Shown piece by piece: positions 56,931-64,000 of a stretch of DNA of 64,000 nucleotides (its first letter is position 1; each line of letters begins with the position of its first letter). The notes beneath the pieces were generated by a model that saw only the letters and a program-made list of their open reading frames with translations, did not search any database and was not told where the DNA came from. Origin of the DNA: Uloborus plumipes (taxonomy: Eukaryota > Arthropoda > Arachnida > Araneae > Uloboridae); NCBI GenBank assembly GCA_038373865.1, contig JAXGGA010003012.1, positions 46,368 to 110,367 of the forward strand. Direction: 5' to 3'. The position numbers and the translations under genes are program-made.

Positions 56931-58003
56931 TTGTGCCTTTAATGATCTACTTATATTAAAAACTGAGTATCTAACTATCTTTCTATCTTTCTATGTCACG
57001 CTTATTTCTCCTGAACGCAAATGAACTGAAAGTCGAACCAGGTACCGATAGATAGGTAATTTTTCAGGCTTCATTAGTTTCAATCTATATGATTATACGA
57101 TTTTAATTAGCGAAGATATCAATTAATAAGTAGTCAAGTTTAAAGCGATTAAGCCTAATAAATGATTAAACGTCCAAGACATTTATTTCTTACCGTTGCC
57201 ATTTGAATAAAAACGTTAATTAAATTATTGAACTGTTTAAAATTTCAAGATATTTATTTCCTACCGTTGCCATTTTGAATTAAAACGTTAATTAAATTAT
57301 TGAACTATTTAAAATTCCAAGATATTTATTTCTTTCCGTTGCGATTTTAAATTAAAACGTTAATTAAATTGAACTTTTTAAAATGAAAGAGTTATTTTTT
57401 TCCATTGTCATTTTGAATACGTGTTATAACACAGTTCTAACAGTTGTTTTTATTCTAATTATTAATGACATTTTTTCTCTGGTACCATTTTGAAAATGTG
57501 TTTTTAAATAAAATTGCAATTGCTGTTTTTAGAAGGGATTTTTTTTGGCTGCGATCCAAATATTAAAAGAACTTTTTCGTTTGGAATTTTGAAATTAATT
57601 TTACAGGAAGAAAGCGGTTTGGATATAATTGTTTTTGGAAAGGAATTTTATTTGTTATTTAGGGAGAGTGCTAAGTATGCGCTACTTGACATCGTCTTTA
57701 TTTTTGAGGAAGCATGTGCAAATAATTCGATTGATTCTTTGATGCAGGAAAGTTTTTTAGCGAGCCGCTTTAGCGGGAAGTAGTTTATTAAACTTTTCCT
57801 TGGTACTGTAAAGGCGAGCCGCCTTGGCGGCGAGTAGTTTATTGAAACTTTCCTCGCTACTGTAAAGGCGAGCCGCCTTGACGGCGAGTAAACTGTTTAA
57901 ACTTTTCTCATTACTTTAAAGGCGAGCCGCCTTGGTGGCGAGTAGTTTTCTCAAACTGCCTTCACTACATTACAGCCCGTGCAACGCCGGGCCACGCAGC
58001 TAG
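56930..58003 (+). mobile_element. Non-autonomous Helitron with 3' hairpin and CTAG terminus
   Basis: The 3' end is clear: GCCCG (57975-57979) and CGGGC (57988-57992) form a hairpin, followed by CACGCAG and CTAG at 58000-58003, then T, the standard Helitron end. The head near 56960-57060 (repeated TCTTTCTAT, TTCTCCTGAACGCAAATG, GAACTGAAAGTCGAACC) is typical of such elements, but the exact 5' TC is not fixed. No Rep/helicase is encoded. Three diverged TTTATTTC-TACCGTTGCCATTT repeats lie at 57180-57400. Confidence 0.7.
57760..57975 (+). repeat. 54 bp tandem repeat, four units, each with a GC hairpin
   Basis: GCGAGCC starts at 57760, 57814, 57868 and 57922. Each unit opens with a palindrome around TT: CCGCTTTAGCGG, CCGCCTTGGCGG, CCGCCTTGACGG, CCGCCTTGGTGG. 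Copy 1 and copy 2 differ by a compensatory T-A to C-G exchange. The array ends directly at the Helitron terminal hairpin. Confidence 0.9.
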
Positions 58004-58630
58004 TAGAAACATGAAACTTGGCACACGTATACTACACATCAAATGATTTAATTCTGGATACGCGGCCATCTGAGATTTCGTCTATTGGAGTAATGGCAGC
58101 CGTCAAACTGCTAAATTTTCGTACTTTTTCGAAATTTCCCCATTTTGACCATGGAAGAGCACGTTTTTGACAAACATCATACATTACATATTTAAACTAC
58201 ATTAAATTTGCTACAAGTTGATACCAAAATGGACTTGTTAGCTGTAATAGTTTTTGAGATACAGCTTCTCAAAGTTTCACAAATTCTCCAAATTTGAACA
58301 TTTTTAGTTGATTTCCTTGTTTTATCATATATGCAAATGTCTTTATATTTTCAATAACCTGCATTGTATAAGCAATGAAGTAAACATTTATTGAATTTAA
58401 CATTTTGAAGAGGGTGGAAGAAAGGGTAAAGGTTTTGAGTGAGGGGGGAAGCTCCGGTTCACAACCAGAGAACTGATATCCAAAAGAGAGAGAGAGGATA
58501 TTGAAATCCAAAGCTTTCTCTGAATATCTTTAGAGTTCCTTCAAACCTTTTTAAATCATGTTAAATGACAACTGTTAAAACTATACAGAGTTATTGTTGT
58601 TTCATGCATAAAGAGTGTGCTCCTCGTAAT
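58004..58630. other. Interval between Helitron and Tc1 element
   Basis: No gene is seen. CGCGGCCATCTGAGATTTCG at 58060-58079 reappears inverted near 60352-60368 (AATCTCAGATGGCCGCG), so the Tc1 copy may sit inside an older repeat with these ends. Confidence 0.45.
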
Positions 58631-60050
58631 TATAAACTCATGTTTGTGAAAATTGCAACACCATGAAGGACTTATGCGAATGGGCTGAAATTTTCAGCAA
58701 TTCAAAGTAGGGTATGATATGCAAATGATTAGAATTTTAGACACGTAGCGCATGCGTACGCTGAGCAGCGCCCTCTGAACGCCAGATTTATCCGAATAAA
58801 TAGACGGCTGCAGCAAGATGTGTATGGTTATAGGTGGTTATCTGCTTGTGATAAACGTTAGATGAGACGTTGCTTATGCCTCTTCGACGAAAAAGAGCGA
58901 GGTTTCAACAACTTACGAAGTTTAAACGGGGGAGGATCATCGGCCTTCGTGAAGCTGGATTGTCTTATCTTGAAGTAGCCGCTCGTGTGCAGCGTAACAG
59001 CAGCACAGTGATGCGTGTTTGGAAGCAGTGGACGGACGAGTGTTGGACAGCTCGGAAATCCGGGAGTGGACCCTGAAAAGTGACGTCAGCGCGCGATGAT
59101 AGACACCTGATCCGCATGGTATTGACGGACCGTACAGCTTCTTCCAGACAACTGGCAGCACAGTGGTCAACAGCTACAAGTTTTCAACGTGTGCTTCATC
59201 AATTCGTAGACGTCTGATGCAGCGTGGACTGCGCACAAGGACTCCTTTATAATACAGGATCCCGCTCACGCTAAACTATCGCCACCTGTGGCTACAATGG
59301 GCTAATCAGCATAAGGACTATCGTGCTGATTGGTAGTATGTTGTGTTTTCTGGCGGATCCCGCTTTAATTTGTGGCACCATGATAGCCGCATTCGCGTTC
59401 GACGCTATGCCGGTGAACGCCACCTTCCAGAGTGCATTATCGAACGTCACAGTGGACGAACACCTGGAGTCATGGTCTGGGTGCCATATCATATCACGGA
59501 CGATCTCAATTGCTACGAATTGTGGGTAGCCTGAACATCAACCGGGACATCAGTGAAGTTCTACAGCCCCAAACTTCCTTCAAGGCTTGCCTGGCGCTGT
59601 ATTTCAGCAGGATAATGCCAGCCCTTATGTCGCTAGGACAGTTCAATCCTTCCTTGCATCGCAGCAAGTACAACTTCTTCCCTGCCCAGCGTATTCCCCA
59701 GATATATCGCCGATTGAACATGTGTGGGATTTCGTTGGTCGGTGGTTCATTCGTGATCCTCGTCCTGTTGCTTCTACAGACGAACTTTGGGTACGCATAC
59801 AAACAGTATGGAATGCTATTGATCAGGCAGACATTAAAAATTTGTTTGACTCCATGCCACGTCGCGTAGCAGCACTTATTGCAGCGCGTGCTGGCTACAC
59901 AAAATACTAATTTCAATATTTTTTAATTATTTGTTGGCTTTCTAAGTTTACTCATTTTTTTGTACCACTATCACTCAGCTGTGTGTTAAATTTCATTCAA
60001 TTATGACGATTTCTTCATGGTGTTGTAATTTTCACAAACATGAGTTTATA
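58631..60050 (+). mobile_element. Full-length Tc1-like transposon, 1.42 kb
   Basis: Terminal inverted repeats of about 38 bp (TATAAACTCATGTTTGTGAA at the left; TTCACAAACATGAGTTTATA at the right, nearly identical as complements) carry TA at both ends. The transposase inside is broken, so the copy is dead but structurally complete. Confidence 0.95.
58876..59910 (+). pseudogene. Tc1-family DD34E transposase, inactivated
   Basis: From ATG at 58876 come MPLRRKRARFQQLTKFKRG and a helix-turn-helix (GLSYLEVAARVQRNSSTVMR), then a TGA at 59074, continuing KVTSARDDRHLIRM. Further pieces are VFSGGSRFNLWHHDSRIRV (the DES of the first catalytic motif is GGS here), HSGRTPGVMVW, VFQQDNASPYVARTV (second Asp) and YSPDISPIEHVWD (Glu, 34-residue spacing), ending ALIAARAGYTKY at 59910. 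There are several frameshifts. The family is widespread in arthropods. Confidence 0.93.
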
Positions 60051-62169
60051 TTTATTATCTTTATCTAAATTTGTAAGCGTCTACTATTGAAGACAAAATT
60101 CCATCAATTTTGGTCCCATATCTGTTGCGCATTTTGGACGATTAAAAAAGAACTATAAAGCGCCCCCTAGCGGTAAAAGTTAAAATCCACTTAAAACACA
60201 CAATGCAATAGAACTTTATTAGAAAAGGATATTAAATTCTATGATTTTTTTCGTAACGTACGCTATTAACCTTGTGAATATCGGAACAAAGAAGCACATA
60301 AAATATATTCAGAGGCCACCATTTCGAACGTCCGCCATTACTGAAATATTCGAAATCTCAGATGGCCGCGTATCCAAAATGACTCGTAATTATATGTAGT
60401 ATATGCACACCAAGTTATATGCTTCTATCATTAAAGGCACAATTCCACTTTTTTTTGTCATATATCTGCTGCACTAGAATTTTATCTTTTATTCAGAGTT
60501 ACTTACAGACATACATACATACAACAAACAAACCCACATGTCAAATTAATAAAAACGTATTAAAAAGCGATCTTAACGTACTGTGTCCAAGTATGTCAAA
60601 TCGTCAGAGAAAATTTGTCGAAAAAACACATTTTTTGAGAAGTAACAGTGATCTCACTTCTCTTCCCTTAATACGAATAGCCATTTAAGTGTACATACTT
60701 CATTTAAAAGAGGAGAGTTATCTCAATAATATGTTTTTATAAGCCAGTATTGTGTCAAAATACTTCAAATACAGTATTGTGTATTTTTGTAACTTTCTCT
60801 CCAATTTATGGGCTATTTTGTATTTTCCTTCATTAATTCAAACAACCTGCTTCTCCTATCAGTCTAAATTTGTGAGATTTTATTGCATATAAAAAAAATA
60901 AATGTTGTATGAGGTTACTTGTCTGATGCCGATCGACACATGGAACGACATCGGCTGATGCCGTTTGTAATGTTTATCAGCCGATGTCGATTTGAACTGA
61001 AGTTCAAATCGGTAAAGTTTCTTTGACGAATCTTTTCATGCACAGATCTTTGAGCTTTCTTTCCATGAATATACATTTTCACCTGATGCAAGCACCATTT
61101 AGAGACAATATGTGTTTCAGTCTCGCTGATTATTAGTTTTGTTCAAAAAAAAAAATTCCTCAGAGTAACGCTAGATCACAATTTGTCACCAAAAGAGAAA
61201 TCACTCATTACGCACTTGTCGCTCTCGGACAAATTCCACGCTCGACCTGCTCGATTAAAAGCGAACACACTCATTTAAACAGTCACAAGCAAGCGCGTTT
61301 CCTAATTAAACCACATCAGACTTCCCAAATAAAAGAGGCAACCCTTTCTCTCTCTCTCTCCGGCTTTCCCTTGTTTTCCAGCGCCGAGCATGAACTTTCG
61401 GACCGTCTGCGAAAATGAGGAAAAGAAATGAAGTGAAGAAATGAAAGAAAAAAAGAGAAGAAAGGGGATGAGTTTTCCAATGGAGTGTCATCTATTTCCG
61501 GCAGATTTTCAGTTGACGTGCGGTCATAATTTATGTCCGCACGATATTCGGTCACACCGAAGAAAGGTCACAACGCGCGTGCTGTTAAAAATATTTTGTT
61601 TTCGTAGAAAAAGTGCAACATTCTTTTTATTTTTGTTTTTGCAGGCTTTATCTGAGGATTGCGCAGTTCATTTCACTCAAGCATATAAATATTGCATTAA
61701 CTGTCCATGGGCTAACGCAGAAATAGTTTTGGAGAGAAGCCCCGGAGAGAAAAATTCCCCCTCCTTATATAATATTTCGTAAAAAAAAAGTTTTTATGAG
61801 GTTCCTATTAAAATGTATTTAAAGAACCTTCAAAGTCCAAAATAATGTCTTTTAGTATAAAGTGAAACAACTCATTATAAAAGCAGCTGGACTGTTGAAT
61901 TTCTCCTTTTTTAAAAAAATGCAGATTTCTGAAAATTACTCAGCATTATTGAAATAAAAACACTTTCTGAAATGAAATTTGTTCAATATAACTGCACTAT
62001 AAGATTTCATTACTGGATTTGTAGGACCATAGGTGCTTTTTGTAGGTTGTAAATTAAAATAAAAATATCAATAGTATTAAAGTAATTGAAACAGACACAT
62101 CGTGCCCCATCACTCCACTCCCCACATGAAAAATATTCGCAGAAAATAGTTTTGCGCTTTAATGAAAAC
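60051..62169. other. Gene-free stretch
   Basis: Contains a copy of the CATA-associated repeat (60479-60545) and GCCGATGTCG-type palindromes near 60930-61015. Open frames around 61316-61782 overlap on both strands and show no motif. Confidence 0.4.
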
Positions 62170-62270
62170 TATTAGGGAGACCGGAAAGTAACATCGTTTA
62201 TTTCAAACGAATCAATTGCTAAACTTTTTAATTTTAAATCAAAGATGTCATTATCCCGGTCTCCCTAATA
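62170..62270. mobile_element. 101 bp mariner-like mini-element
   Basis: Starts TATTAGGGAGACCGGAAAG and ends ATCCCGGTCTCCCTAATA, with further pairing of AACATC and GATGTC. TA at both ends is consistent with Tc1/mariner. Confidence 0.75.
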
Positions 62271-63694
62271 TTAGAGCTTATACTTTTGTTATAAATGCAA
62301 AAATCAAACAATGTTTCAAGTTTCGTGAGGGTAAGGTGATTTGCTTCCATCTTTTTAGCTTGACGTAATATCTGAATATCCCCCCTCAATTCAAAAAAAG
62401 AAAAACGTGAATGAAAGTCAAATTTCGCAATAATACACAATCCATCAATATAGCGGAGTAACGTCAATCATTCTTGTTTACATGAAGTGCGGAACAAAAG
62501 TTCCTCTCTTAAGGCAACAATCCAAAGTATAGACACAGGCAGGCAAGGGTTATAATCAGAGTCGGAGGAAATGAAACAACCTAGCAATTTCGAATCGCGG
62601 AAAAAGATGGATCAGGGAAGAGAAAGGCACGTCAGCTTTTTTCAGTAAAAGGTCACCTCAGAACAATTCCTTCCCCCACTCTATAACGGCTGAACTGTAA
62701 ATATAGAGCATAGTGGCACGACGGAGGGTGTTCTCTATGCGAGATGCGTAACTCGAAGAGTGCTTTTGTTTCTCCCTGTCATTCGATTATATTGTTCCAT
62801 CTTCAGTAGGCGGTGGATTGTTCTCTCTCGATTCGAATGGAATTTCGCCATTTCGAGAATGAAGAAGAACGCGGTGACCTTTATCAGTTCATCAGTTCAG
62901 GCGAATTACTTTCGCGGAGAGAAAGGGTGAGACTTTCATCACTTCGGAAGCACAAATCACTAGGAAATACGACAGAAATAACAGTGTTTTCCGTACCATA
63001 TCACGATATATTAGCGATAGATATGTGTATGTGTTTAATATTTACGATGCTTATTTCTCAATCGCAGATTTCTGATATGAACTTCAAAGAGATCCGAAAA
63101 GCAGTGAACGAAATAAGAATAATAAATTTCTTAACTTGTATCATTTCGCATTTTTAAACAAACCGTAGATTTTACTCAATACAAGCATCAAAGCTTCGAA
63201 CATCTGATACTAAAGACAAAAATCAGTTCACAGTTCTGCTATATGTTTATTCTACCGTCAACCGGACTTGCCCAGTAGGACATCTTTGCCGGTTTTTGAA
63301 AAAAATGATACTGTCGAATAACTCGAAATGCCAAGGGACTCAAGAGTTAGGGATCCAATGAAAACTTCGAGGTAAAGGAATATTCGAATTATAAAGCTTC
63401 GAGTAATCGAGACTCGACTGTATTTGGCGCTCTACTAAGTTCCAAAACCAGCAATAGATGTGATAGCGTTTTCACTGCACAAAGGCACTACGGCATCCAA
63501 ATGTAAGTTTTAAATTTAGTACAGCACTATAAATATAATCTTTTACAAAAACCTGCTAAGAGGCTACATTTACCAAAGATGTCTCGGTTGCCGCTTATAA
63601 TTCAACCCTTCTTCTCTTGCTGGACAAAAAACTCAAATTTCTTCAGAAATTCTTCCGAACATGCTGTTTGAAAGATATTTGAGACCAATTATAA
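62271..63694. other. Gene-free stretch; one unassigned open frame
   Basis: A 114-residue plus-strand frame at 62813-63157 has no recognisable motif and runs through a hydrophobic stretch (MCMCLIFTMLISQ); I do not call it a gene. Near 63310-63425, TACTGTCGAATAACTCGAAA and GTAATCGAGACTCGACTGTA form degraded pogo-type inverted ends. Confidence 0.4.
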
Positions 63695-63943
63695 ATTGAA
63701 GGGGCCAGTGGATAAAGGCGATATGTGACATTTGAATTTCGCCGATTTATATAACTTCAAATTAGTGTGTGTTCAATTGTGTTAACTCACATACACCGTT
63801 GAAGGGGCAACTGAATAAAGGTGATATGGACAATTTTTTTTAACTCCTAAAAAAATTATTACCTTTTCATTTTCATCCATGGTATAAAGTAAGCTTTTCC
63901 AAAATTGTCACATATCACCTTTATCCACTTGGCCCCTTCAATT
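63695..63943. mobile_element. Inverted-repeat MITE at the right edge
   Basis: AATTGAAGGGGCCAGTGGAT at the left is mirrored by ATCCACTTGGCCCCTTCAAT at the right, and GATATGTGACA is mirrored by TGTCACATATC. A third, diverged direct copy (TTGAAGGGGCAACTGAATAA) lies at 63801. Confidence 0.8.
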
Positions 63944-64000
63944 TACAGCTATCACTTAAATTTAAGAAAATTGTAGTAAAGGTACTGTTGAGCCCTAAAG

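Noticed and set aside
62813..63157. 114-residue open frame near the right edge
   Set aside because: No similarity I can name, no splice or polyadenylation context, composition like the flanks.

Overview
This is animal nuclear DNA, most likely from an arthropod. The background is AT-rich, coding exons are short and separated by kilobase introns, and most of the window is transposon debris (hAT, Tc1/mariner, piggyBac-type, Helitron, LINE, tRNA-derived SINE). A chelicerate such as a spider is my guess from the repeat style; it is not proven.

Three conserved eukaryotic genes can be read exon by exon. (1) At the left edge, minus strand, are the first two coding exons of a BET bromodomain protein (fs(1)h/BRD2-3-4 type, 1375-1724); the gene continues off the left edge. 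(2) WDR5 (the fly wds orthologue, a core subunit of MLL/COMPASS histone methyltransferases) is on the plus strand. Twelve coding exons span 6688-29803 and give 303 in-frame residues ending at a normal stop; the short N-terminal exon was not found. (3) PSMB7, the trypsin-like beta2 subunit of the 20S proteasome, is complete on the minus strand: seven exons, 33161-43169, 274 residues, with all catalytic residues present. WDR5 and PSMB7 converge; the 3.4 kb between their stops is filled with inverted-repeat elements.

Region by region: 1-1374 holds a transposase-like tail and a small hAT-like element. 1725-6687 has no recognised gene apart from a LINE tail. The WDR5 introns hold LINE and Tc1 remnants, a piggyBac-type MITE, a 1.1 kb hAT element with a tRNA-like segment, a Helitron end, and a 3.7 kb hAT copy that was itself hit by a 656 bp near-perfect palindrome. 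The PSMB7 introns hold further hAT elements and foldbacks. From 43170 to the right edge (20.8 kb) there is no recognised conserved gene. That stretch contains nested hAT MITEs, a mariner-type MITE, a Helitron 3' end preceded by a 54 bp tandem repeat with covarying hairpins, and a full-length dead Tc1 copy. It also has a CpG-richer island (about 54000-55300) with two YY1-like CAAGATGGCG sites and a candidate membrane-protein exon pair.

I found no bacterial-type operon, CRISPR array or convincing new multi-gene system. The most unusual things are structural: target-site-proven nested insertions, long palindromes inside or next to housekeeping genes, and the covarying hairpin repeat.
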